This document shows positions 1 through 10,924 of a DNA stretch of 64,000 nt, one piece after another (position 1 is the stretch's first letter; each line of letters begins with the position of its first letter). The stretch spans positions 1,178,001 to 1,242,000 of the forward strand of contig JANTQA010000045.1 in assembly GCA_027625915.1 (NCBI GenBank), written 5' to 3'. A program made the translations under genes and the position numbers. The DNA is from Anaeramoeba flamelloides (lineage: Eukaryota > Metamonada > Anaeramoebidae). The notes under the pieces were generated by a model. That model was not told where the DNA came from. It was given only the letters and a program-made list of their open reading frames with translations, and did not search any database.

Positions 1-3000
1 CCTTCAAATAATAATACCATCATTTAATTCACAGTAATTCATTTCTTCATTTCTTATTTAATTTTATTTGTTTATATTTTGAAATATATTTTTCTTTATT
101 TGAATTTTTTTTTTTGATTTTACAACTACCAAAAGCTAACAATTTCGAAATTTATAAAAAAAAAAAATACAAACACAATAACAGTATAATATTTAAATTA
201 ATTTGGATTCATTAAATTTTATTTTCTTTTTCTACTTAATTTTTTTATTAATTAGTTAATTGTTGTTATTTTTATTTATTTATTTACTTACTTTAATATT
301 GATTTCTCAACTTTTTCTTTATAGAATTGAATCTAGTATTTGTGCATCATTTACAAACTTTAGTTTATTAATTGAGTGCTTGTCCAACGACTGTCTCATA
401 GAATTTTTTTCTTTACAATTTCTGGGAAATGAATTAAAGATCGCAGAAATTGATGAAAAACAAAATTATATTACAATACGTCATTTTTTAGCAACAAATA
501 TACTCTCTGGATATACAAATGTTTGTTGATCAATATTTAATTTTTCTTTATACTAATTTTCTTTTTCCTTTCTTTTTATTTATTTTTATTTCCCCAATTA
601 AACATTTAACTTTTTAACACATATCTTTGTTTTATAAACTGATAATAAATTGACTTATAGTTAAGGTTGTCTTCATTGCATTTAATTTTAGTATTCCTAC
701 AAACGTATAATGAAAAAATTTTAACAAGTCTAATTCTTAGAAATTTCAATTATCAAAGAAATAATAAATTTTATCGAAACTTTTATGAAGGTAAAGACCA
801 AGATACCGTAATAATCGAGTAAGATTTTGAATTATACCAATAATATTTTTTTTTTTTATTTTATATATATATATATTTTCTTACTTAAAAATTTTTTAAA
901 AGGATACCCAAATTTTTTTAAGATTTTTCTTTTAATTTTGTGAAATTTTCATTAGGAATAACATAAAAACAAAAAACTTTATTTGTATTGCGATTTTTGA
1001 AAATGATCAAATTTTTACAACTTTGTTTTTTTTTTTTTTTTGGATAAAATTGATGTTTAACTTTTAATTCTTAAAATATTACCACTTGATATGTATTAAA
1101 ATACTAATTTAGTTATTACTTTATTGAGAGAAAGGAGTAAATATAGAATATTTTATCAAAAAAAAAAAAAAAATAATAAATAAATAATAATAATTATGAT
1201 AGTTATATAACAAATTATAATACCATTTGTAATATCAATTAAAAATCATCCACTTTATTTGATTTTCCATAATTTAAAAGAATAGAGTAATTTTTTTTTG
1301 ATTTTACATGATTATTTAGAATTCAGGAAAAATGCTGTTAATTTTTTTTTAATTTTTGTTTTGATTGGGAAATCAATAAACTTTCTTAACAAAAAAAATA
1401 ATGATTAAAAAAAGCTAGACACTCGATTCACAGCAAAAATTTCGTCAAGTTATGTGAAATGTAAAAGGTAAACTTCGTTTCTGTCAAAGTCACATTTTTT
1501 TTTTTAAATATCAATTATTTTTTTATAATTGACCTTTTAAAAGAATAAATTAAAAATAAGTAGAATAATGCACATAATAGAGAAAATTTAATACTCGTGT
1601 GAAGTAAATCTAATAAACCCATATATTTTCTTAAAAATTGAAAAACTAAAATCCTTAGGGATAAATTGAGAAAAACAAAAATGTTATTTTTGATTTTAAA
1701 TTGAAGATCCAAATAAAATTCAATTAGAAATAAATATGATTGTTCTAAAAATATTTTCACTCTTTTAATAATATTAGAATAGCACAATTTTACTTAGTGA
1801 CTAATAGAGCTTGCGATATATAAAAAAACTACAAACAATTATTTTTCAAAAAAATTATAAAGAAAAAAAATAAAAATAAAAAAATGTGAAAAAATGATTT
1901 CAATTTTAAAATTTCCAAAATAAATTTTTTCTTCTAATATCGATTAAAACCCTTTAAAAATATATAATTAACTCACCATAAACTATGTCACTTTTAACTG
2001 GAAAATGGTTTCGTTCATCCATAGTATATGAAAAAAAAAAAATGCTTTAATTTTTTTTTTTTTATATTATTTGAAAAGGTGTAAATTACACTTTAGTTCC
2101 TCTTGTACTCAAATTTTATTTCAGGAATTTAATCGTTAAATATATGATTTGACAATTATTAATTAAATAAAAAAAATTCAAACTGTATTAGTTTTAAAAT
2201 CATTTCATTAAAGTTTCATTCTTTTAATTTATTTTAAAAAATTAATCTATCTTTTTCATAGGAATTATATAACCATAAACAATTTTAAAATATTTTCTAT
2301 TATTCCCTTATGTTTATACTTTAAACATAAAGTACAAAATTTATTTGGATTTTTTTTTTTATTACATAGTGATATATATTTAAGCAGTTAGTAAATGTTC
2401 TGAATTTTAGAATTGTTGTACTTGAGGGAAAAATTAAATATTTTTAGGTTATAATAAATAATTTTGATTTTGGAGTATTGTGAAATACTTTTGGGGGGGG
2501 GTGTTATCAAGTTACTTTGAGTGTAGTCGAGTGTCTAGCTTTTCCAACTTATAGAAGTCAACAATTAATTATATGGATATTTATATATTTCTTTTTTTGG
2601 TTTAATTAAATGTTTTTAATCCCAGTTGATTTTATTATTTATTCTTTGGTTAAATTTTATTAATTTTTCTAAAAAACTGAGAAATAAATTTTTAAAATTT
2701 TTTTTTAATTTGAATTTTTATTTATTAATTGAAATTACCATATTTTCAATTTTAAATTCTGTTTTGTAAATAAGAATTTATCTGTTTCTATTTATTTTGT
2801 AAACTCTTTTTCAAATAAAAGTACACAAAAAATTTCAAGAATTATAATAATTGAATCAAATTAATTGTATTATCATTCTAAAATATAAGAACGGCTTTAA
2901 AACATAAAAAAACTCTCAACTGAATGTTTAAAACTCATTAAAATAAAACAATAACAATTAAAATTAAATATTTTAATAATTGATATTTCCTTTTATTTGA

Positions 3001-5045
3001 AATGAGAATCTCGTTTTGTAAATTGTAAAGAAAAAAAAATATAAAATCAATAACATCTTTTAACAAGGAGAATTGAGAAAAAGTTCTCGACATTTTATTG
3101 ATAATTCTTTACACGTCAAACTTTTGTTCTTTAAAGTCTCATTTTAAGATAAAGCCACAATTCATCTGTGTATTTTGTTGGAATTGTTTTTTTTTCAATA
3201 TTTTCTTTTTTCTTTGTTCCAGAAATCAATCCAATAATGGTCTTTTTTAATTCCTATATCTAGCTCATTCGAAATCAAACTTAAACTTTTTCCATTTATA
3301 AACTGGTAGATTATTTCCAAATTGATTTCTTCTTATCTTGTTTTTTTTTTTTCATTTTCCAACTGTTCAATATCCAAAAACAAAAAAGCAAAAAATGAAA
3401 AAATGAATAATTAAAATGAAAATCACCAATTTGTAATTATCTTTTTAACAATCAAATTCAATGGTATTGATGATTTGAGAGGTATGCCCTTTTGTTTGAA
3501 AAATAGTTTATATTCAATAAATATATGAATTAATCTATGAATTTAAAAAATTTAAAGTTTTTTATTCCATAATTAAAGAATTTCAAATCCATATGTTAAT
3601 CGATTTTAAAAAAAAAAAAAATTTTTTTTTCGATTTATTAATAAATTGCCCCAATAAAAAAAGTATTTTATAACATGCTATAAACGTGTTGTAAAGGTGT
3701 TATAAATGTTTTAAATGTTATAAAATTTTATAATAACAACTTTTATAACATAAATGTTTGTTATAAAATGTGTTATAAAATTTGTAACATGTTATAAGCC
3801 TGTTATAAGAATAGTTTTACAAAAAATATTGAAAAAATCATCATATAAAAGGAAATTTTGTTATCAAAATGTTATATAGATGTTATAAAAAAAGTTTTTT
3901 TTATTAGGGTGATTACAATTAATAAAATCAGAAAAAAAATTACTTAAAATATAATAAAAAATGAAGTATTAAAATATGATTTATGTATCAAAAAATAATA
4001 TTTGGGTAATTTTAAAAAATTATAACCAAAAAAAGTTTATCTAAAGTATATATAAAACAGTTGATTAACTTCAGTATACTATTTTTAGGTCTCGATTAAA
4101 AAACTTTTTTGGTCACACTTTTTTGGCATAACTTTAATAATATTATCACTAAATAAAAAACTATTTTTGAAACTAATGAATTTTAAATTTTTTTTTCTTG
4201 TTTTTTTTTTTTTTTTTTTAATCCCTTATCTTTAAAGTTTTCTTGACCTTTCATTAACAAAGCACAAGGGTATTAATTCTGCAGCCTTTTCTTCTTATAT
4301 TTCAGACGCTAAAAACACAATTTCAGAATGTCTGTTCCTTACAGATAAGTGGGAAGGGGAATGGAAAATTGGTGATTCAATAAAAGATAAACAAAACAAA
4401 AATGATAAAGAAAGAATTCTTATAAAAGTATCCGAAGAAAACAAATCTGAAACTGTAAAGTGTAAGGATGAACAGAAGGATGTGAAAGAAGAGGAGAAAG
4501 AAAAGGAAGAAGGGAAAGAAGGGATAGGCTATAAAAATACGGATCCAAAACAAGGCAAATCAAGAGATAAATATTTCATTGGGATTTTTATGGAAATGTT
4601 ATTAAAAGCGTTTTCACAGTTCTTTGAGAATGGCATTGAGATTGATGTTTATTTAACATCAATTTTTGCATTTTTGGCAAGGTTATCGACAAGAATAAAC
4701 ACTTCCTTAGATAGTTACCTTTTTGGTACAAATTTAGTTGAAGGGCGCATCAGTTTATATTCTGTACTTTTAGAGCTTTCCCAAAAGGCCAAAAAGAGGA
4801 TTGAAAATATTGATAATTTCTCAAAGAAAATTACAAAATTTCAAAATCATGTTTTTACAGAAAATTGGTTTCAAAAATTAAATAAAAACCGAGACGCAAT
4901 TAAAAAATCTTCAAAAAAATTTATCAATTTTGATCAAAATCATTTTTTTGAAATGGTCATAATTTTTGATGAATTTATTAAGGAATTAACTTCAATTTGC
5001 CACGTAAAAGGTATTTTTGATCAAATTCTATTTTCGTATAAATAA
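1..5045 (+). CDS. FHIP family protein (FTS-Hook interacting, FAM160/RAI16-like), 3' part
   Basis: Proposed exons are 1-33 (tentative), 325-520, 661-818 and 4238-5045, ending in TAA; the 5' end lies outside the window. In animals FHIP joins FTS and Hook to link dynein to vesicles. Exon 661-818 encodes a segment with EKILTSLILRNF, matching the family's 'IVHSLVLRNL' block. Exon 4238-5045 starts DFLDLSLTKHKG, then FSSYISDAKNTISECLF and WEGEW, matching the 'YLRDAHRQFREYC..W.WP' block. A Lys/Glu-rich linker follows, then the C-terminal helical domain (YFIGIFMEMLLKAFSQFFEN, LTSIFAFLARLS, GTNLVEGRISLYSVLLEL), matching 'LLTG..AQLA...LNTNMVFQPSVRSLYQVL'. Codon phases fit at every junction: exon 661-818 leaves two bases and exon 4238 supplies one. 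Introns are 291, 140 and 3419 bp. The long one contains the elements at 1410-2543 and 3649-3909. I am sure of the C-terminal domain and fairly sure of 325-818. Exon 1-33 rests only on phase and a GTAATT donor. Confidence 0.72.
1410..2543. mobile_element. DNA transposon with 17-bp perfect TIRs, inside the FHIP intron
   Basis: The sequence AAAAGCTAGACACTCGA at 1410-1426 recurs as its exact reverse complement at 2527-2543, giving a 1134-bp unit. Matching falls off sharply beyond 17 bp. The interior is AT-rich; no open frame resembles a transposase. A run of nine Gs lies just inside the right end. No clear target-site duplication is visible because both flanks are A/T runs. Probably a non-autonomous element. 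It explains about a third of the unusually long intron that contains it. Confidence 0.6.
3649..3909. mobile_element. Small MITE with CCCYAATAAAAAAA ends
   Basis: The left end CCCCAATAAAAAAAG (3649) and the reverse complement of the right end (CCCTAATAAAAAAAAC, ending near 3909) are near-identical. Both continue into ATAACAT. The interior is built from about ten loose copies of TGTTATAAA and its variants in both orientations. About 260 bp long, non-coding, inside the 3.4-kb FHIP intron. Called from structure only; the family is not known to me. Confidence 0.5.
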
Positions 5046-6454
5046 TAAAATCCGATTTGCTGAATTCGGACTTATCTTTTTAAAATTTTTACCCAATTTT
5101 ATTTTACATTTTATTTTTTTAAATCTCATTTGAAACTAAAAAATTGTAGATTTTGAGAAAATCTCATGCAATACTGTACAACGATTGGTACCTCAGTAAT
5201 ATGCATCTTGGGCAATTCCTATTGTAGAGGTATTGAGTTGAAAATTTTTTTGTTCTGGCAAAATTTTGAAAATAAAATTTTTCATTTTTTTTTAAGATTT
5301 TTTTATTTTATTTATTTGAATTCTTATTTCAGAAAGATTTGATTTAATTATTTTGATTTTTATTTGTTGGTTTTTAAAATAATCTCGAAAAGTTCTTAAA
5401 TATTTAATTTTTTTTTTTTTTTATGTTGAGTGGGGAAAGTAATTTCCTCTTACATATGTTAGGTTTTTTTTATTTTAAGAAATAAACGAAAAAATTATTT
5501 AATTTTCGGTTAATTTCTTTTATTAAAAAAAAAAAATCGCAGATAGGTTTTCAAGAATTTAAAAGAATTGGGTTAAATCTTTGATTTTACTATATTCTTT
5601 TGAATTCTGAAAAGGGCACTACATGTTGGTTTTCTTGAGTTTTCTGTTTCTTTGAAAAATCAATAGATTTTCCAGATATATAAACAAAAAAAAAAAAAAA
5701 ACCAAGGCACTTTACGGAACTTCACAGTACTTAACTAAACTTTCCAAATTTAGAAATTTTTGTTTAGAAATTATAATAAAGACACAAATTTTTACTTTAT
5801 TGTTAACCAATGACGAAATGAATAATGAGTCTTTGTTTCCAATAATATCAAAGATATTATTCTTATTTTTTTTTTTTAATCTAAGTTAATTCTTTAATCC
5901 AAATTGTTTTTTTTTTCTTTTTATAATTGGACAATTCCAGATAAAATGATCGATATCTTCATCTTATTACTAAGTTGAAGTATTTTTTACTGAAATTGTC
6001 AGATTTTGTATAAATTTTATTCTTATCATTAACATTGGAATATATGTTTAGGTAATTTGCCAAATTTATTCCTTTTAATATGGAGTTGGAACCCTTACAT
6101 TTTAAACTATTTTGTGTCAATATTTTATTTTTTTAATTTTCTATTTTCCAAGAAAAATTCTATTATTTTCTTTTTTTTTGATGAGTTTGCATACAACTAT
6201 AGTTATTTTTTCCAGAATTTAAAATATTGAAATAAAAATAATTTTGTATTCAATTCATATAAATCCTGAAAAACCTAGTAGGAATTATCCTTGTATTTAC
6301 AAAATTCAAATGAATAGAGAAAAAATAAAAAACATGTAATTTACTCAATTCGAATAAATTCTGTAAATGTAAACATTGTTTTTTTTTTTAGTTTTTGAAA
6401 TAAACCGAAAATTTTTAAAATGTATTATTTATTTCGAAAATTAAAAAAAAATTA
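5046..6454. other. Intergenic, no gene seen; partial dispersed repeats
   Basis: AATAAA overlaps the FHIP stop region (from 5046) and could serve as its poly(A) signal. The rest is AT-rich DNA with fragments of the dispersed repeat family described at 5550-5760. The stretch 6370-7010 also has a diverged match at 39080-39420 (for example a shared TTCAACTTAAATTGTAAAA/TATCAACTTAAATTGTAAAA block). No coding region found on either strand. Confidence 0.4.
5550..5760. repeat. Dispersed repeat family D, fragment
   Basis: Carries the end motif GGCACTTTACGGAACTTCAC (5705-5724), preceded by an 'AATCAATAGATTTTCC' and 'GAATTTAAAAGAATTG' interior. The same ordered parts occur at 17380-17760, 38434-39170 and 44975-45165. 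Non-coding. Probably a decayed TIR element. Confidence 0.45.
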
Positions 6455-6648
6455 TTCTCGGTTCGACTTTTAAAAAACAAACTTCAACAAAAATAAGGCA
6501 CAAAAAAATCTCAAATTAAGGCACAAAATTTGTAATTTTTTTTTATACAAAATATATTACTAGAATCTGAATTTGTTCTTTTATTTTGGATTAAATTTTG
6601 TACCTAAATTTTTGTAGAAAGTTTATGTTTTGAAAGTGAAACTGACTT
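6455..6648. mobile_element. Degraded family A MITE
   Basis: A diverged copy of the 198-bp palindromic element seen intact at 7373-7570. It keeps two AAGGCACAAA motifs on the left, the central TACTAGAATCTGAATTTG, and the right end AGTGAAACTGACTT. The left end is heavily mutated. Confidence 0.6.
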
Positions 6649-7372
6649 TAACGAAAAAATCGAAAAAAATTATATTTTTCAATTTAAATCAAAAAATAAT
6701 TCTTTATGTTGTCAAAATAATTGATTCCATATTAAATGATATTTAATAAATTTAAAATACGCTTGAAATATAATAACCTCTTAACTTTGAAAAAAAAATT
6801 TGAAAATTTTTTTACTATTAAAATTTGAAAAACAATCTTAATAAAACCTGGAAAATTGGATTTTTCAACTTAAATTGTAAAATATCTTTAAAAATATTTT
6901 TTGATAAAAAACGTCTTATTAACCAATAGTGTTGATTATTATTGAATTTATTAAAAAGTGAATAATCTGGAAATTTTGAATTTTTTTTTGAGAAAATTTT
7001 TTCATAATCTTGCAGGATTTTATGCGCTGAGTCTAGCTATATTAGCACCACACTCAAAGGAAATTTGGATTTGTTATTTGAAATAACTAAATATTGGCTC
7101 AATCTCTTTTTTTTTGGAAATTCTTTAATAATACATCCAATTTTGATCAAATTTTATATTGGATTGTATTATATAAAAATAATTTGTTTGTACTGATAAA
7201 TTACAATTTCTATTTGGAAATTTTTACTTGATTTTCCTTTTTGAAATTATTCTGATCGAGCTTTGAATTAAGCATTTTATGTGGTCAAGTGTTAAGAAAC
7301 TCTGTAAAATTAGTTGTTCTTCAAAACTTTCTTTATACTGGACTGTTCGAGAAAAACCAGTTCAAAGATTTA

Positions 7373-7570
7373 CAGTCAGTTTCACTTTTAAGGCACAAAC
7401 TTTCAATGAAATTTAAGGCACAATAAAAATCTCAAATTAAGGCACAAAATTTGGAATTTTAGTTTTTACAATTTATTTTTACTAGAATTTGTATTTTGTG
7501 CTTTAATTTGAGATTTTGATTGTGCTTTAAATTTCGTTGAAAGTTTGTGCCTTAAAAGTGAAACTGACTG
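7373..7570. mobile_element. Family A palindromic MITE (Tc1/mariner-like ends), copy 1
   Basis: The ends are CAGTCAGTTTCACTTTTAAG and its inverse, flanked on both sides by TA, the target duplication typical of Tc1/mariner elements. The two arms, about 90 bp each, pair along the whole element and leave a short central spacer. Each arm carries three direct copies of TTAAGGCACAA or a close variant, 27-29 bp apart. No coding capacity. The same element occurs at 7611, 26524 and 38682, with decayed copies near 6455, 41145 and 56815. Confidence 0.85.
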
Positions 7571-7610
7571 TATCAAAAATGGGAATTGAACTAAATATTT
7601 TTAGAATTTA

Positions 7611-7808
7611 CAGTCAGTTTCACTTTTAAGACACAAACTTTCAACGAAATTTAAGGTACAATCAAAATCTCAAATTAAGACACAAAATTCAAATATTAGT
7701 AAAAATAAATTGTAAAAATTAAAATTCCAAATTTTGTGCCTTAATTTGAGATTTTTATTGTGCCTTAAATTTCATTGAAAGTTTGTGCCTTAAAAGTGAA
7801 ACTGACTG
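7611..7808. mobile_element. Family A MITE, copy 2
   Basis: A second 198-bp copy, in the same palindromic form, only 40 bp after copy 1. The left flank is TA; the right flank has drifted to AA. The two adjacent copies are similar but differ at scattered positions, so they look like separate insertions rather than a very recent tandem copy. Confidence 0.82.
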
Positions 7809-7844
7809 AATCAGTATTATAAAAATATTAATGCCAGGGCTATT

Positions 7845-8410
7845 AACTCTTCTAAAAGATTCATTAAAGGGGTTTTTGTTATAAAAATAGAACCATTGAT
7901 AATCTCAAAAAAAATCCATTGAAAAATTTATATTATTAGAAATCTGAAATAATTCTTTTTTATATTCTAATTCAATTTCATCAAAGTAGAAACCATTTTG
8001 AGGATTTTATTTAATTCTAATTTTATTTTTAAATTTATTTGTCAAATTAGAAACTTTTTAAAAATCAAAGTAATTTTTGACAAATAAAATAATCCAAAGA
8101 AACGAAATTTTCAAAGAGAGACAATACAAATGATCTCCAAAACTCAAACCCAACAACAGCTATTACAGCACACCTCTTTAAATATTGCTTTAGTTTTGAA
8201 ATAGTTCCAAGATAAGAGGATATATTACCTAATGAAGAAACACTAAAAATTGTAAAGTGCAGAAGAACATTTTGAGGTAAAAAAAAACTTTCCATACTTT
8301 AATGATCAGAACTTTAAATCGAAGAAACTCACACAACCATTCTTTTCTTTATAAATATACCAAATTAATACCAAATAGAGGAAAAATAAACTGCATATTT
8401 TTAATCGAGG
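7845..8410 (-). repeat. Family C dispersed repeat with a 76-codon open frame, copy 1
   Basis: About 565 bp with clear similarity, in opposite orientation, to 24745-25284. Both copies hold an uninterrupted 76-codon frame (here 8295 down to 8065, starting MESFFLPQNV and ending FVSLDYFICQKLL) that aligns without gaps to the other copy; 51 of 76 residues are identical. Similarity continues well outside the frame on both sides, so the frame may be open by chance. No terminal inverted repeats seen. The predicted peptide is not recognised. Confidence 0.6.
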
Positions 8411-8659
8411 TCGATTCAATTAATTTTTATCAGACTTGGACATTTAGAGAAATCATGGAATTTTTCACATTATGAGAAAAAATTCCTCTAAAAAATTTAA
8501 ATAGAGAATTTTTTTTCACAACTTGAGCAAAAAAAAAAAAATAGATAAAAAATAGATAAAGTTTCTTTATTTTCTTATTTTTTTTGAAAAAAAATGTGAG
8601 AGAAGAACATAGATAGAACTATAAAAAGATCAAGAATCAAAAATAAAAAAAAATTGTAT

Positions 8660-10351
8660 TTAAAGTATTTTGTTTTTTCGATAATAAAAACGAAAAAATG
8701 CCTCAGTTTGAATTGTTTCTAATTTCATTAAAGTTCTTTTTGTTGATTGTATATTTTTCACCATCGAAAAAAACCTTTCCACTTCAGTTGAGGTTGGTTG
8801 AACTGATAACAAATCCAAGACATATTTACTTAAGCATGGAAAAATATTTTTCATACTTAACCAAAAATGTATTGGACTTTGAGTTTGGATTGTTTCAAGT
8901 GTTTTCAGATAATGTTGAAACCTTAACCATTCTCCCAAAATTGAACCATTAATATATTCCAAAATTTCAGGTATGGGCAAATCTTCTTTTCGAATATTTG
9001 GTAAAATGTTTTCAGGACTAAACCAGAAGTACATTTTAATTACATCATCAGCAAGGTTAATTCTTGTTTCATATTGTTGGATACGCGTGAAAAAAAAATT
9101 AATTTTATCTTTTGTTTCTCTGAATTGTGGTTTTTACTGGCACAAAGTTATAAAAATTTTTGTATTCTAATTGAAAAAATAAATTTTTAAAATTTATCCA
9201 ATTTTTTATTGTCTGGTTAGAGATGCAGTGCAATGTTTTGATGAAGTAAAGTGTCGTTCCATATTATATTTGATGGCAGTGATAACTGAATTACATTGGG
9301 TACATTGAACAAAATAATTTTCATTCAAAAACAAAGGTTGATTATCTACATTTTTTATTTGAATGAAATTCGAAAATGTTTCATCCTTTAACCAACTTTC
9401 AATATTTTGCAGTTTTCTTATATCTTCTCCAATTCTTGTTTGTATTGTTTTTATAAGTTTACCATTGCTAATTTCTGTTTTGAGCCTCACTCTTCTCTTG
9501 GATGGTAAACATAATGTTTCAGAATTGGTTTCTTTTTCAATTTGTATTTCTTCTGTCTTTGATTGATCTGTCACTTGATTGTTATCTGGTCTACTACTTC
9601 TTTCTTTGGTCTTAGGCCCACTACTTTCTTTGTTAATTTCTGGTATGTTGCTCTTTCCATTCCCCTTGCATCTGCTTGTTATCTTCTTCTTTTCCTTTTC
9701 TTTTTCCTTGGACTTCTGCTTGCTATTGATCACTGGATCGTGCTTCACATTCTATTTGCACTTCTTCTCAACGTTGATTGTTGTATCACGAGTATCACCC
9801 ATGTTGCCCTTACTATTAATCTACTTTTTGTTATCTTCAATGCATTTTCTCTTCTTCTTGACCTTGATCTTCTTCTTTGCTTTGTTCTTCTTCTTTTCCT
9901 TGCTCTCTACGTTGCTGTCTTGGTTACCCTTGATCGCAACCACTTTTTTTTGGACATTTTCTTCTTTTTCATGTATCTTCACGTTTGGGTCCTTGTTTTC
10001 ATCCAAATACCCATCAAGTTCAAGGGCCTTCGGAACCAAACTCCTTATATGATCCATCAACATAGTTTCTACGTGAGTAACTCCAGTGAGACTTCTTCGG
10101 CGCGGGATACGTCGCATCCTTTCTTTCTTGATTACATTCGTCGTCTTCTTCTTCGATGAATGTTTCTTCTTTTTCGAAAAATGTTTTTTCTTCTTCGATG
10201 AGTGCTTCTTCTTTGATGTATGTCTCTTCTTCGACGACTGCCTATTCTTCTTAGATCTATGGTTCGACCGTCTCTTTTTTTAAAAAGTTGTACAAAGTTA
10301 CTCCCTTTTACTCGGCTCAGTGGATATTTTACGTTTCTTTCTTGTTGTCAT
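8660..10351 (-). mobile_element. hAT-type transposase relic: Lys-rich N-terminus, C2H2/BED-like finger, hAT C-terminal domain
   Basis: Reads right to left. An ATG at 10351 opens a Lys/Ser/His-rich region that needs a 45-bp intron (10257-10301) to stay open. The same frame runs on to 9206 but is cut by two TAG stops near 9821 and 9755. It ends with a zinc finger (VQCTQCNSVI...MERHFTSSKHC, near 9240-9300) of the kind found at the N-terminus of hAT transposases. A separate frame at 9034-8660 carries the hAT dimerisation domain, with LSVQPTSTEVERFFS as its hallmark. The roughly 300-400 residue catalytic core expected between finger and dimerisation domain is missing, so this is an internally deleted, non-functional copy. 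Its base composition is less AT-rich than its surroundings. I could not find TIRs or an 8-bp target duplication. A domesticated, spliced gene is possible but less likely given the stops. Confidence 0.6.
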
Positions 10352-10924
10352 CTCTATTATGATAATAAATAAAAAAAAATCAAAAAAAAAAAAAATTAAT
10401 TCAAAAAAAAAAAAAAAAAAAAAAAAATAAAAAAAAATCAAATCAGTTCAAAAAAACTTTCAAAAAAAAAAAAAAAAAAAAAAAGATAAGAGGAAATAAA
10501 CAAAATTACCAATTCAGAACAATAAAAAAAAACTTATTTTCAAAATGTGAAATTTGTTTAAATTCGATTAGAATTAGAATTTTATAATTCGAAACTGGAT
10601 TGTTTAGAGTCAAATAAACTCGAATTACTACTCTAAATTCCTCTAAGAAATTTCTCAAAAAGAAATGACGTATAATTTTACTTCACAAAAAGAAAATAAC
10701 TCAGTTTCTATTTAGAGTAAAAAAAAAATTTTACTCTAATTTCTTTAAACAATACTTCTATCATGAAATATTACTTCTATCCATTATCTCGGACAAGGAG
10801 GAAAAATGATGATAGTGTAACATTTTTTTAATTCGAGAAATCTCTTTCTCTATATTTATGAACATTTTTCCTCATTTTGACCAAGTCTGATTTTTATTTT
10901 TTCATTTTTTTCTCACTCTTTTTA
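10352..10924. other. Intergenic: A-rich tracts, then upstream region of the RCC1-BTB gene
   Basis: 10370-10485 is nearly pure A broken by short AATT/CAAATC spacers. 10600-10750 repeats TTTAGAGT and ACTCTAA motifs in both orientations. The last 120 bp before the RCC1-BTB start should hold its promoter, but no TATA or other element stands out. Confidence 0.3.

Noticed and set aside
9755-9825. Possible reassignment of TAG as a sense codon
   Set aside because: The two in-frame TAGs occur only in a relic. No TAG interrupts the real genes, and the relic also lacks its core, so decay is the simpler explanation.
9563-10283. Long plus-strand frames rich in Leu/Phe/Ser
   Set aside because: They are the reverse of the Lys-rich minus-strand hAT relic; the K/E codons become F/L/S on the opposite strand.
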